Origin: Undaria pinnatifida
Lineage: Eukaryota > Sar > Phaeophyceae > Laminariales > Alariaceae
Direction of reading: 5' to 3'
DNA: 64,000 nucleotides
Assembly: GCA_012845835.1 (NCBI GenBank)
Contig: JABAKD010000003.1
Span: 3,220,212-3,284,211 of the forward strand
Part shown: one piece after another, positions 35,124 through 47,752 of the stretch
Numbering within the stretch: position 1 is the first letter of the stretch
Layout of the letters: every line of letters begins with the position of its first letter
Position numbers and translations under genes: made by a program
Notes under the pieces: generated by a model
Told to the model about the DNA's origin: nothing
Seen by the model: only the letters and a program-made list of their open reading frames with translations
Databases searched by the model: none

Positions 35124-35437
35124 GACGCGTGCTTCGATATCGTAGGGATGCACCGCTCTTTTTTTTCAAAGGTTTCCTCAATTCGGGAGCTTTAAGACAT
35201 GTCTTGACCCTAAAAAAAACTTATTTGGAGAAAAATAAAACTGACTACTTCGCGTATCATACCACACCAGATGAAAAATCCCATGGTCTATATAAGTACA
35301 CACAACGAAAATCATGCAAGAAGAAAGACGGCCCATTATTTATTTTTTTTCCGACGATTTCGCCCAGGTTAAGGAGCCCCTTCATTTCAGGAAAAAAAAT
35401 AGCCAAAAAAAGGTATACCTCTATCATAGCGTGCGTC
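35124..35437 (+). mobile_element. TIR element F2
   Basis: ACGCGTGCTTCGATATCGTAG on the left and GGTATACCTCTATCATAGCG on the right, with CCCATGGTCTATATAAGTAC, CACAACGAAAATCATGCAAG and GGTTAAGGAGCCCCTTCATT inside. Confidence 0.7.
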
Positions 35438-35819
35438 CTGAGTAGCCTCACCAAAAACATAGATACACCTCCCTATTGTTCATAGCACCTCTTTTGGGGG
35501 AGTTCAGAGGAATTGAGTGAGGCGTTATGAGGCTTATATAGTTTGGGAAAGCTAATTGCCAGTGGGACCAAACGGACTAATAACCTACCCCACTAATACC
35601 TTACCCTTTTACAATTGGAAACCCGTTTTTGGGGACAACGTTACTTGGATTTAGTATAGGGAGGGGTTCGGGGGCTCTGAAGAGGTTAAAAGAGGCATAG
35701 CAATACACTTGGCGATAAATTACGGCATCTCTCGGCCATTTTGCTCTTGTTTTTTCATCGTCCCTCTAGTTCATGTTATTTTTTTTCTCCGTCCCTCCCT
35801 CTTCCGATGTTGTATCTCA

Positions 35820-38800
35820 GATCCGGGGAGAACCTCCCCCCCCCGGCCTATACCTAGTCGGTGATAGCCCAACGCCCGTGCTCCGCCCCCGGCGCTTGGA
35901 GCAAGCCATGCCTGCCTGCCTGGTCGGTGATAGCCCGATTTGCCCGGTCAGTGATAGCCAGACGCCCGCATGCTCCGTCCTGGGATTGTTGGGATGCGGG
36001 GGTCTGTAGCCCTAAGGGCTGTTGTGGTCTCGCACCGCATGACCCCCCCCCAACAAAAACTTCGGCGAACGCCTCCACGTGCATAATGATAAGGGTTTAT
36101 TTTTTGTAATTATATGAGGGATCTATAGCGCGAAAAACAACAACAACAACGCGGGCTGCATTGCTATCTACTCTGAAGGCATGTGGGACGACCCAGCCAG
36201 TTTCAGAACGGCGTTGATTTGACACGCTTCGAGCTGTCTTGCGGCAAACGCAATATAATAATTAGTTAAACTTTGAGGCGTTGCATTTTTGCGGCTGGAA
36301 ATTATTGAAATTATTGAATGTCTTGAAATTCAAACAGTTTTCACGTCTCGAAATAATACACACCAAATATAAATTAACTAAATTTATCTGCTCGAGTCGA
36401 CGAAGGAAGAAGATATGCTGAACTATCCTCGCGATAAAAATGAAGGCGTTATTATACCGTAGTGGGGAGGGAGGAGGAGGGCCCGCTATGTGACCCCGGA
36501 TCTGAGTTACTACTGGGAGGGAGCGCGAGAGTAGTGCGAGGATAATAAATGGGACGAAAAAAAACAAAACCAAAACAAACAAACAAACAAACAAACAAAC
36601 ACTCAAAAGACTGCCCCTCCCAAGCAACATCATTGTCAGATAGCAGCCAACATAACAACAACGATACTCGAGGGGGGTATCCGGTACGATAACTGCACGC
36701 GCACTTTTGCGGGAAAACAATCTGGTGGGAAAAATAGTATGTAGGCGGATTGACGCTGGCCAAGATGAGGGGGTAACGCTTTTTGTGTCGCTTCGTTTTT
36801 TTTTTTTTTGCTTCTTCCGAATGATGGAAGTTATTCACCCAAAACAGCTCACCCAAAACAGCTTTCGTTTTATACCTTGCCCAAGGGGGGGGGGTGGAGG
36901 GGGGATTGCTTACTCATGGAGTTGCACTTATTTTTTTTCTCAAAATCCATTTTTGGGCGAGGTGGTGTAGAGCAGCTTAAGACGCCTTTACAAACCTGGA
37001 AACCCTTTTGGGGGAAAAGTTACTTGGAGTTAGTACAGGGAAGGGTTCTGGGGCTCTAAAGGGGTCAAGTGAGGAGAGAGCCCCGAAAAATAATTTCGCC
37101 GCGCTCCTCTAGCGTGGCATGCGTTTGTTAAAATAGATATGCCGCACGCACCCGAGCGTACATACACACCACGGAGTAGATGTTGCTCGCGCTTCCGGTG
37201 TAATGCCCCGAACCAATCGCGGATTGACTTGATGGCCGAGCACCCTGCGTAGAACAAGCACGCACTATAAAGCCACATGGAAATACTTGCGATGTTTTCG
37301 ATGTTGTCCTCGTTTCCGGGTTGTTTGCGCTGATAGCCATATACTCACACGCGCCTCAATCAAGCGCGCGCACTGAATGCTACGTGGAGACACTTGATGA
37401 GGCGCGTAAGTTGCGATGTTGTTGCGATGCCGTCGCGACGTCGAAGTCTGTCCGTCCTTTTGGGGCCGACAGCGGAGCAACCTCGTTCGTTGTTCCGCCC
37501 TGAAGAGGACTGCAGGTAGGTAGTAAGTGCTGTACAGCGGGGGGGGGGGGCTGGCAATAAGGCCTGCATGTACCGGCCCGATATACCGGCACGACACAGG
37601 GCGGCAGGGTATAGGGCACATGCTACGTACTGGTGCGGTATAGGTGATTTTTTTTTTTTTTTTCTGAGACGCCACACCTTTGGAGCTCGATATCGATTGC
37701 CGATCGCCAACACACTGATTTTGCGTAAACTGATAATGCATCCCGATAAAAAAACCATGGCCTTCGTAGGTATATACACCGATCATTCATCACTCCGCAA
37801 AAACAGGAATGAAGAAATCCCGACGGTTTGGGGTCCCGTCATTTTCAAAAAATATTTCAAGTAAACCCCCCTCCCCCCGCCTCTATCGTAGCGCGCGTCA
37901 TAGAGACTAAGCTATAATACTCATTTCGGCTGTGGTTGGTGTCGCTTGCGCGGTCGGTGGCTAATTGCTTTTTCTTGAGATTTTTACAAGGTTTGTTGTT
38001 CCCGTTTTCAGCTTGGGACACCCCCGCCGGGATGTCACACCCTCGAGATGTAAGGCCAACCACATCCCGCAGGAAAACCTTGTAGTTATAGCCTAGGCTT
38101 AAGAGGGTGTGTAAGAGAGTTCCAGCCGTACCAAGCGATTCCACCGGCACTGTACCGGCAGCAGGCACTATTCAACCGGCGTTGTATTGGGAGACCTCCC
38201 ACCGTGCTGTAATTAGGCGGCTGACGGGGCCATCAAACTTTATGCACCCGATTGATTCTACGATAGCCCCCCCCAAAACCAGCTATATTCTTTATCGAAC
38301 GTTTCGTGGCTGCTCAATACGAGGAAGGATGCTATGAAATTTACATCTTCACATATGTTCTTGTTCGCGAAGGACTATTGATCGATGACGTCCGGGCGGC
38401 AAGGGGCACCGTATTTCAGGAGTTACGGCCGGGAGCTGGTTTCAAACCCGGCGATTTCGTTCAAGAAAAGTTGGGGGGGGGGGGCTACCGCAGAACGACT
38501 CAACCACGCATGAGCTTAAGCAAGCTGCTGGAAGTATTCCGCAGTCTCCCCTCGACCCGGCCGTTCGTATTTGGTGCGAGTCATGTCTACTTGGTCGGTG
38601 GAAACTACGAGGTACTTCGCCCCTCCATTGTAGGGATGCGAGGCTCTTACGGCTATGTATTGTACGAGTTCAGCCCCCGCCCCCCCCCCCCGCCAACCAT
38701 AGCAGCGAGAAAACGAACGTTATCCTAGGAGATAGCTGGTGGACACAGACGGCCAAACAGGGAGGGGATTTTACGTAAGCATTAGGTTTTTAGGTAATAC

Positions 38801-39400
38801 ATGGAAGAAAACTATGCGAGCGTCCATTTGTTGCAAGTTTCTCTGTTGGGAGTAGGAACGGTGCTTCGTCTGGAAAGGGATAATGCGTGGTCAATTGGCC
38901 AAGCGACTAAGGAGGTAAGCAACACATCAGCACCCGCCCCCGCCGCCCCCCCTCGATCCCCTACCACTTATTCGGTTGTTAGCAGACGGAATCGTACTAG
39001 AATCGCGTGACATCCGTCAGAAATACTTACACCCACTCGTGCTAACAAAACGAACCCCAAGAGAGGCATTGGCTAAGAAAACAGACTCACAGGAGGCGTT
39101 ACTCCGATTTAAGCGTAGCACATTTCTGATCCATACATAATAAGTACAATTTTTCCCCTCGCGGTGTGGTTGCCTTGACATTCTGGGCTCTCTCGCAAGC
39201 GAAAAGGGGAACACAGGTGTTCCGATGAGCCTCGTACACCAGGCATAACTTAAAAAACAAAGGCTTGTCGCAAACTAACGAAAAAGTAACTAGCCACCGC
39301 GCAAGTAACCAGGCGAGTAACACCGACCAGCACAAGCGAGTTTATAGTTCAGTGCACATATTTCACACCGTGTAGTATTAATAGGTGTCATTTACTGTGA
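35820..39400. other. Spacer made of mixed dispersed repeats
   Basis: Contains repeats shared with other places in the window: TGCCTGGTCGGTGGAAACC / GCATTGTGGGGATGCGAGGG type (35855-36015, 38565-38665, also 21335-21430); a GGGAGG..GATCTGAGTTAC type (36390-36570, also 44930-45080); a 90-bp family copy (36980-37070); an F2 right end (37880-37902); and locally duplicated GC-rich sequence (37130-37460). Minus-strand frames at 37128-37340 look slightly coding-like (QSAIGSGHYTGSASNIYSVV), but I cannot attach splice sites or a family. Confidence 0.45.
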
Positions 39401-39407
39401 GTTATCC

Positions 39408-39716
39408 CATGCTAGCAAGGGTGTAGCAAATTCTAAGAAATTTCTGAGCTCCTAACATGAGGAGCTAGCTCAACATCATCATCCATCATCACCCAAAACA
39501 CGACTTCGAAGGCATTCGTTCGCGCAACCCGTCCAAAATGTCTACCACGTACGCGCTAGTCCTACGAATAGTCTTATGAATAGTCCTAAAACAAATGTAC
39601 CAGATGGTCGTAAAATTTGCCGTACTAACCGACAGCTCCACACTTGAGGAGGTCAACCGCACTATAGAGGTCGGAAACGCTTGACCCAGAAAGTGCAACT
39701 CCTACCGTGGGAGGGC
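39408..39716. mobile_element. TIR element F3, copy 2
   Basis: ATCCCATGCTAGCAAGGGTG on the left, TGCAACTCCTACCGTGGGAG on the right. It shares CTGAGCTCCTAACATGAGGAGC and ACTTCGAAGGCATTCGTTCG with copy 1. More diverged ends suggest it is older. It abuts the decayed retroelement. Confidence 0.6.
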
Positions 39717-39950
39717 TCTACTGTATTTTCTGTTTGACTGTATCGACTGTACCGGGTAGCATGAATATATGTAGTCACGGTATACCCGGTACAAGTTATG
39801 ATATCTTACCTGGTACCGCTCTTCTACATCGGCCGCGCGCCAATTTAGCCTGCCGCCGACGCCACTCTCACTCCGGTTTTCGCGGTTGCCTCCGGGGCTA
39901 CCTCTCAAGACTTACCCCCGAGGACCCCTACGCCCCCATCGGAGGCTTCA

Positions 39951-42525
39951 GTGGCACTGCCGCCTACGGGCCGCATCTCCACTCGGACGCGCCGAAGAAC
40001 AGCCGCTGCGGCCGGCGCCGCGCAGCCTGCCGTTGACTATGGTTTCGGACCCGGCAGGGTTCCGCGGACGGCTTCCACTCGGGTCGACCCTCCGCCGCGC
40101 GTTTCGCGCCCTCGGCTGCCTTTGGCTGCCGCCCCGAGCACATCTCGAGCCCCAACGCCTGTCCCGACGGTACCAATCCCGTCTGAACGCGACCGAGCGG
40201 AGCCTTTGGGTGTCCCGCTTTTAGGGCTCTCGACCCCTTCGGAGTCCCCCTCCGCCCCTGCGACCGATTTGGACGCCCTCGGCGCTGCTGCCGAACTAAA
40301 CTTCGGTGGTTCCGCTGCGCGTTATTCTCGAGCCGACTGGGAGAGAGAGCAACGTGCGGAGCCTACGTGCAGTGCCGCCATACAATACATTCTTCTCGAC
40401 CGGCCATTGGCCTTGCCCACCGAAGTCTAAGCGCGTTTCCCCTCACATCAGCGCCCCCCCTTTCTCGGAGATCCAAGAGCTCGCTGGCAAAGGCCGCCTC
40501 CATACTACCAACGAGGATATTGTCCTGCGCGTCCGTAATCCAACCCCGGCCCACTACTCCTTACGGCCTGCGGGGCGCGCGGCTTGCCTTCTGGGCAACG
40601 AACCAATCTGTATTTACGTGTCGGTACTCATGCGCCCTTGGATCATGAAAGCCTGCCATTCGATTGCTTTCTGCCATCTAGGCACGGCACGCACACTTCG
40701 CGTGCTCGAGCGTTTCTATTGGTGGATAGGAATGAGCATATGCACCCGCTGGTGGTTGCGCCATTGCTTGAAGTGCCAAGCGCGGAAGACACCGCGACTG
40801 ACGGTTCGATGGTCCATCATTTCGATTCCCCTCCCTTCGGGGCCGGGCATTGCGGTAAAGCGTGGACTATGTTGGGCCATTGCCGGTCTCGCCCCGGGGT
40901 AGCAGCTATAATTTTCTCTTCACCGACCGCTTTAGCCGTCGTGCAGACATGTTTGCCGTCAACGCCGCTGAATTTATAGCTGAAGGCACGGCCAACATTC
41001 TTATCAACCGGTACATTCTCCTTTGGGGGTGCCCACGTAGCATCCTCTCGGACAACGGCCTCCAGTTCTGCTCCAAGCTTTCACACGTCGTATACGAGCT
41101 TCTTGGTGTACAAAAAATTGCCACCAGCTCCTACCATCCAAGCGGCAACGGCGGTGTGGAGCGCGTTAACCACAAAATGGCCCAAACGCCGGCTATGGTC
41201 GTCAACGAACGCCAAGACGATTGGGATGCGCAGTTGCCGCACGTGGAGTTCGCCTACAACAATTCGGTCAGTGCCGCCACTGACCTGGCCCCCAACGAGG
41301 TTCACATGGGCAGGCTCCCGCGCCTCCCTCTCACTATTGTCGACCTATCCGGGGTCACCGGCCATTAAAGCCTGGCCGGTGACCACCTCGCATACTGCGT
41401 CCTGGCGTCAGAACGCCGACAGCGCACCAACGATATTGTTCGCGAGATACATGCCTTAACAGGTTCCCGCGTAGAACGGCAAAACTACACCCTCTTGGAC
41501 GCTTTGCGCCAGGTACCCAACTTCGTTGTGGGTAATTGGGTTTGGCTGTATAATACGGCCTCCACTATTCGCCAAGGCGCGAAAGCCGGCACGGATGCAA
41601 AGGTGTTCAAGGCCAAATTCGCGCTAAATTGGACGGGCCCCTGCAAGATCCTTGCCGTCGGCCCCTGCCCCTCTAGCGACACACCTGACGGTTCCCCTCT
41701 CGACGACAAGCTCCTCCATTTGGACCTCCCCACAGACATGCCCGGCGCGGATGCGCACCGCCGCGTCTTCGTCGAGCGCTGCAAGCCCTGCACCAACACC
41801 CACGACCGCGTCGACATGCCCAAGTGCGTTCCGGATGGGTTGACGCAGTACGTGCTCAACAATTTTACGAAAAAATCCCCCACGTGACCCAAGACGACGT
41901 GTCGGCGCCCCTCTAGCGGCTAGAGATGGAAAGGATCACCGGCCATCAATCGCTCCGTGGTGGGGGTGGGGTCATCGCGGTGATGTACGAAACGCATTGG
42001 ACTGGGCTCTCCCGCCCATCGCGGGAACGGGAGATGGACCTCCAGCTCTCACGCCAGCAGATCTTGCTCTACTGGGCTGGCACTCCGAACCAACACCGCC
42101 AAACAAACCGCCTGTATCGACAGATGCGCATTGGAGCTGCACAGCAGGAGCTTTCCCGTGCTAACGGCGAACGTTTCTTGGCATTTGGCTACGGCTGCGT
42201 GCCGCGCGCTGACTGGTTACGCCACTACAGCACCACGGTGCTCCCCATTGGGGCCCATTTTTGGTACAAAGTCGATGACGGCTTGTGGTGGCGTGGGAAA
42301 ATCAGCGCTCGCACATCCATCGACGGGGAACATTTGATACGTTTTCTAGATGAACCGGGACCGATGATCAAGCTTTCACTCTCTCCGGCTCACTACACTT
42401 CAGCTCACTACTCTCTGGCTCACTACACGACTTCGACAGGAGGTGTTCAAGGTTCCTGGTGCCTTCAACTCCGTCGGGGTAGATCAGTTGCACGCGGGAT
42501 TCAAAGTAACGTAGATGAATCTTGA
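39951..42525 (+). pseudogene. Ty3/Gypsy-type retroelement remnant, integrase region
   Basis: The reading moves through several frames. A Pro/Ala-rich segment then YSRADWEREQRAEPTC (to about 40430); then an H2C2 zinc-finger region with CHLGTARTLRVLERFYWWIG and CLKCQARK (about 40640-40800); then the integrase core from MDYVGPLPVSPRGSS, with SDNGLQF and NGGVERVN giving the D-D-E triad (40862-41368); then a C-terminal part with FVVGNWVWLYNTAS and a chromo/Tudor-like FWYKVDDGLWWRGKIS. Breaks: at least three frameshifts (near 40430, 40860-40900 and 41880) and two stops where the phase implies former Gln codons (TAA at 41367, TAG near 41914). No reverse transcriptase, protease or gag was found upstream, so it is 5'-truncated and dead. 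Confidence 0.8.
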
Positions 42526-43157
42526 GGCGCGGGCATGGTTAGTTGACGTTCAGGCCACCACTGCTCTCGAGTATTTTGATTCGGTTTTTCCTGGTTTTTG
42601 AATTTTACTTCTTTGAGGGACATTCGCTTTTGTTCTGGGTTTTTTATTCAGTTTTCCTGGGGGGATTTCTCTGGCAATTCTCCGCCCGGTTTTGACGTCG
42701 CCCCCGCAGGGTGGGGCACGGTGTTCATTCCGCGCGCGAGAGTTGCATTTCGTACATAGCGCGTTCTGATACATTTTCGCGACCGCTTAGGGTTTTGCTC
42801 GCGATTTTTTTTACTCTTCCGCCTTCGACCCCAGCGCTTTCGCATTTTGTTATTTTTTCTTTTTTTCTGCATAGTTCCCGTTTTCCCTTTTCTCTGCCCC
42901 CGTTTCCCTCGCTAATCTGTGGAAGTGATAGTTCTCGCGCCTGTCAATCCTGCCATTCGCTGGAGTGTTCTGTGCCCTTTTTCCCGTTTTCCGTTCTTCG
43001 TTTGAGGTTTTCTGCTGTAGTATTTTCCGTGAGTCTTCGTAGCCTCGCAGGGTAGAGGTGTGGGAGTAGGTTGTGAAGAGCCGCATCTTCGAGTCTAGAT
43101 CGGTGCTCCCCCGAATCTTCCATATTTTTGCATACACGGCTCATCAGGGTGGGCTAG
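42526..43157. other. Retroelement 3' untranslated region
   Basis: Lies between the last integrase-frame segment and the probable LTR. It is non-coding, with a short purine-rich AGGGTGGG just before the LTR start as a possible polypurine tract. No recognised repeat from elsewhere in the window. Confidence 0.4.
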
Positions 43158-43413
43158 TGTTACGGTATTCACCTTGGAGCCTAAAAAGGCGTAAGATATG
43201 GGATATGGCTGGATATAAAAGGTCTCACATGCATTGAAGGCATGTGCGTATAGGAAGAAGGGGATTATGCTTTTGCTTCGCGGAATTAAACGCTACTCAG
43301 TTCGTCCGTGGCGTGCGTGGAGCTGATACAAGAGCCTATCTAGTATAACTGAGTGACCAACGTGGAACCTGCCTAGTAGAGAAACCTGCAAAGGGTGGCC
43401 TGTGTCTGTAACA
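43158..43413 (+). repeat. Probable 3' LTR of the retroelement
   Basis: Begins TGTTACGGTATTCACC and ends GTGTCTGTAACA, so the termini are TGTTAC/GTAACA. It contains a TATA box in GGATATAAAAGG (about 43211) and GAATTAAACG further on as a weak poly(A) signal. At 256 bp it has typical size. No matching 5' LTR is in the window, consistent with 5' truncation. Confidence 0.6.
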
Positions 43414-46084
43414 GCCCCTTAATATTACTATATGTGCCTGAGCTTATGTAGTAGAAGGGTCTGTTAAAAAATATCGCCGATTCTCGCTTTCCAAGCGAGA
43501 AAAGCGCTTCGTACTGGGCGACAGATGGACGCAGAAATCCTACCAGTGTCCCAGGTATTGTTTAGTGTATTGAGTACCCCACGGCCTCACTCTAAAATGA
43601 ACCATGTAAACCGCTATACGGAAACGAGGCTCATAACCTATTGTTCGCATTCACGCGAGTATTATATAATATTGCGCACAGTATCCACCCTACCTAAGGC
43701 CTCCAAGGTTTTGAAGCCGCCCAAAGGCGTGTTCGGTATACATATTGCGGAGTCTGGCCTCCACATCGTGTCAAATCAATACGGCCAAGAAGAACGAAGC
43801 ATAGCCACTTATTGCCATAAACCATCACTGCTTGCTGGGCTTGTGCATCGCTCGAGATCACACGCATATTGAATCCTATCGCGTTGTGCACTCGAACACT
43901 CGATTTGCCCTTGCGTGGACCTTGGAATCGCCACACGTTCCGAGGAGCGGACATTCTACCCTCTCGATACATTTCCAAGAGTATTTTTGTATGAAGTAGA
44001 CAGCAAGAATAACCAAGATGCGTGTTGCAAATTCGACAAATATCCATGCTTGATATATGGTACCTGGTATTTCTATACAAAATACAGGATACGAATACCG
44101 AGTATCAGAGGACAAGCAGGTGCAGGCAGATCTACAACGAACTCGGACTGGATCCAAGGTGAGGGATGAGAAATCTAACCCTGAGATCGTCCACAATATG
44201 GTGAATCCGGGGAGATGCAAACCCTTACTGTTCAGAACAACAAGGATAGTACGCAAACCTTACATAAACACCCTCGAGATGGTAGGAAAAAGATATGCAA
44301 ATCATACGTAAGAATCGTAGTATACGATAGGAAAACAATGAGGCGATGGCTAGCCGGACAACGACACAAAGGGGATAGCTAAACCTAACAAAATAAAGGT
44401 AAATCCATGTCGATACGATGTACCAGTTACGTGGTAACAAGCGTCGATGGATGGCCGTTTGTCTGGTTAAGGATGGCCAGACGGTTGGTTTGTATGCCTG
44501 TCTCACTATCTCCTCTGTCATGCCTACCGTGATGGTCAGCGGCTTTCTGAGCCCATCCTCAGGTTTACCGTGTTCGGCCATACAGTAGGCCTAGGGGTCC
44601 CCCGGTAAGGCGGTCTGAGTAAGGCTGTATCCTGATATAAGTCGGTCGAAATCGCTTGGCGCGACTTGAGAACTGCACTCAAAACCTGAAAAGAATGAGG
44701 AGGCTTCCCTCAATAGGGCTGCTATCTTGCTCTGGCACACCACCGCTTTACTGAGGTCCGACTCCTCCTGTATCGCGGAGCACAACATATACGCATCCGT
44801 ATACACTGTAGCCGATCGCCCTTGACTGCTGCTAATGTTGGTCATGGGCCAAGAGGAAAGGAAGAAGGAAGTAATCAACTGCTGAGAGTGCCTAGCAGCG
44901 TGGGTAGACGACACTCGACGCCAGTGTAGGAAGAAAGAAAGGGCTGAAGTCTTCTCGCGATTAACAGTGAAGGCACGTTGCGCAGTGGGGAGGGGGGGGA
45001 AGAGCCTGCTGCATTACCTCGGGTCTGAGTTACGTCTAGCGAAGGAGACGGAGAAAGAAAAGGGCAAATATTATGTTTTGGATGAGAAAAAACAAATATA
45101 ATGTCAAAAGATACTAAGAACAACAACTACTGCACAACAGCTTCCATTTTCTCGACGACTGCTGCCTTGCTGCTGCCCGTACGTACTGGAGGTTGGTTTT
45201 GGAAATAAAAGTAACAACGCTGCTGCCTTGTTCAAAGTGCCTGGTACAAACTGTCAAGATATTTGTGGTGCAAGAACGACTCAATAGGAAGTTTACTTTT
45301 ACTCGTGTTCTCCGTGATTACGTTAACCCCTTTTGGTGGTTCAGAGGGGAACATATCGGGACACGAACAAATGACAATCACCTGTCAGCAAAACATATTT
45401 TTCTGAACGTCAACCCAAAAATCATCGGGATGTTATTGTTGTCTCGCAATGCGATTTTTGTGCACTTTTAAGGCCGTGGGCTGGTTTGTTCATCGGGTTG
45501 CACCTTCAGTTTATCCAAAACCAGTTTGATTGCGGATGGGGTACAGAGCTCCTCAAGTGAGGACCCTCAGGAACAAAAATCGGTGCACCTCTATTGTAGC
45601 ATATCATACATCTTGCACGACACGTGTTGCGCAGCATGGCGATACTCTTACCTCTACAAGCTCTTAAGCTCTTTCAAGACGCACGTGGTACCCCCGTACT
45701 TTCGTCGGTCGTATGGTCGCTAAGCATCTAAACACGGCTCCGAAAATCCAGACATGGGTACCGAAAGGGTTATAACCAAGGTCTTTCACGGGTCATGACC
45801 CAGCCCACGGGTCGGGTCAGGATGTCTTCAAAACCTCGCGGGTCGAGTCGGGTCGGATCAGGAGGTGTTCGAAATCTTACGGGTCGGGTCGTGTTGGGTC
45901 AGGATGTTTTCGAATGTCATGGGCCGGGCCGGGGTCACCCTGTGACCCGGTTCGAGCTGCGCGAAGTGATCCGACCTGTGAAAAGCGTGGATATAATGAA
46001 GTACAGCACTAGACTAATCGTTGCGAGAAAACGGCCAGTCGAACTACTTTGAATCCCCGGGGGTATTCCCAGCCTCGATCTAAA
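43414..46084. other. Spacer with repeats, no supported gene
   Basis: A dispersed repeat with AAGGCGGTC..CTGGCACACCACCGC (44590-44790) recurs at 59015-59075 and 60895-61080. GGGAGG..GGTCTGAGTTAC (44930-45080) recurs at 36.4 kb. An F2-like right end lies at 45588-45605. ORFs of 80-126 codons at 43.5-44.3 kb show no family features and overlap on both strands. Confidence 0.45.
45780..45988 (+). mobile_element. TIR element F1
   Basis: TCTTTCACGGGTCATGACCC on the left, CCGACCTGTGAAAAGCGTGG on the right, with GGTCGAGTCGGGTCGGATCA and GAGGTGTTCGAAATCTTACG inside. No satellite expansion; this copy best shows the unexpanded structure. Confidence 0.7.
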
Positions 46085-46213
46085 TCACCACCCTTTTTTG
46101 CCCTCCTGGGCAGTGGCGGCTGGCACGAGCGCCTTGTTGTCGATCGGAACGCTTTGCTCGCACCGTTCAGCGTGGTTTAGAGCGTTTTCAACCGACGGTG
46201 GCAGCGACAGCAT
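46085..46213 (-). CDS. Candidate small ORF or last exon, unrecognised
   Basis: 42 codons from an ATG: MLSLPPSVENALNHAERCEQ, SVPIDNKALVPAATAQEGKK, GW, stop. Composition is protein-like and unlike the surrounding repeats. A possible acceptor (ggcaag) lies just upstream. No family is recognised and no neighbouring exon was found. Confidence 0.25.
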   Translation of the reverse strand: MLSLPPSVENALNHAERCEQSVPIDNKALVPAATAQEGKKGW

Positions 46214-46639
46214 AGAGACCGACTTGCCATGGTAGTGGTATAACTTAGAGACACACATGAGCAGTTAGTTGATTGAAACAGCATGACAAGTGGAAGAGCG
46301 TTGATAAATGAGTGCCACTTTTCGTCCTCCTTGGTATTTTTCTTTTCTTTGTTCTTTGCAAGAGGTCTAGTGTGCTCGCTTGCAAATACGAATGTGTCCA
46401 ACCTTCGTATTCATTGAGGTTGACATTGCATGGCCTAATCACCTTGCTGTATTTGTAATGCATATCTCTGTCTCGCAGTAGTTTGTGACCACAGAGCTCG
46501 TCTCTCTAGGAGCATATCGGCACGGACACTGGCTGTACTGGGTGTAGATGGGTGGAAATATCAGTTTAATGTCACTAACACAAACACCGAGAGCCCAGAA
46601 CCCATATGATAGATATATTCGCTTTTGATCAAAACCAGG

Positions 46640-46980
46640 CCCCCACGTCCTTCAAAACTCCGCCCCACCCCCCTCGCCGGTTATTCGACTTACAAGATTC
46701 ACTTGATAAAAGGATACATTTCCCTTCACAGCTGTCAGATTTTGTCCCCCTCAGAAACGGGTTTTATAGCTTCCGCGCACAGACTGACTAAAATCATCCT
46801 GTTGACCCTGATAGCTACACTGTTGTAGTTGTAAGGGGAGTCGCCGACCTACATCCTTAATGAGGACACACAACTCGTAATGCGCGCGATCGGAGTATCA
46901 CACACAGCTTGCAAAGATGAGTTTCGACGAAATCTTCGATCTCACAGCTGGAGTGTATTTTCATTTTTTATAATATATTC
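46640..46980 (+). repeat. Dispersed 330-bp repeat, copy 2
   Basis: Partner of 5590-5925, with the same end in a CAGCTGGAGTGTAT block. Differences are scattered substitutions, so both are of moderate age. Confidence 0.75.
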
Positions 46981-46997
46981 ATGGTCTATAGGGTAGG

Positions 46998-47201
46998 CGC
47001 TGCTGTTGGAAAAGCGATTTAGAAACCGTTGTCTCGACCTTGAACATTGTGCCGGGATTGACGTTCAATCTCGAGATAAAGCAACTCAACGCTAACCTGC
47101 ATAGCTCCGGACAAGGCCACATGACTTTATCAATAGATGAGAGCGTCGAAGATGTTAGGATGACCCACGCTCACGGGGGTGAGAAGCTGCCCAAGTTGTG
47201 A
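46998..47201 (+). CDS. Candidate terminal exon, unrecognised
   Basis: 67 codons open to a TGA: CCWKSDLETVVSTLNIVPGL, TFNLEIKQLNANLHSSGQGH, MTLSIDESVEDVRMTHAHGG, EKLPKL. A possible acceptor ggtag ends at 46996. A diverged copy of the DNA lies about 250 bp downstream (47230-47400; GATTGACGTTCAATCTCGAG against GATTGACCTTCGATCTAGAA), the same arrangement as the exon echoes. Function unknown; the 5' part is not found. Confidence 0.3.
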   Translation, partial: RCCWKSDLETVVSTLNIVPGLTFNLEIKQLNANLHSSGQGHMTLSIDESVEDVRMTHAHGGEKLPKL

Positions 47202-47752
47202 TTGGGTCTTTCCCGTCGAAAAGCCTTGCTCGTCCTGCTGTGTGGTGGTAGCTATATCCTCGTTGAAAAACCCAAAACACATTTTCTTCTCGGCTTTAAC
47301 TTAACGATTGACCTTCGATCTAGAACACAAACACACCAGGGACGACTGGCGCTGCTCCGGATAAAGCCACACGAATGTGGATGGTGCCGTCGAGGGTTTT
47401 AACTTGATCAATGTTCTGAACGGCGAGAGCTTGTTAGAGTTGCTGTTGCGGTTCTCTCGAGATGCGCTGCTGGTGCGAGGCTCTCAAATGTTCATTTTTC
47501 GCTGCTTCCTCGTCATGATATATTGATGGTGTTAGCGGAAGGATTTGATTTGACACCTACATTGAAATGTTGGCATTTATTTCCGTGTTTATTTCACTGG
47601 GGTTATTTGATAATAACCAAGTAGCTGTTGATTAATCTAGTTGCGTAATCGCGTAAATCACTCAACCCTGACCTCGTTGATTTTACAAACAATTGCACAA
47701 TATAATAAGCTTGTTATATGTGCGTCGATTGCAATTCTAGATAGTTTCCTTT

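Noticed and set aside
39800-40450. Reverse transcriptase upstream of the integrase
   Set aside because: I looked for a YxDD-type motif and the usual RT blocks in all frames upstream of the integrase and found none.
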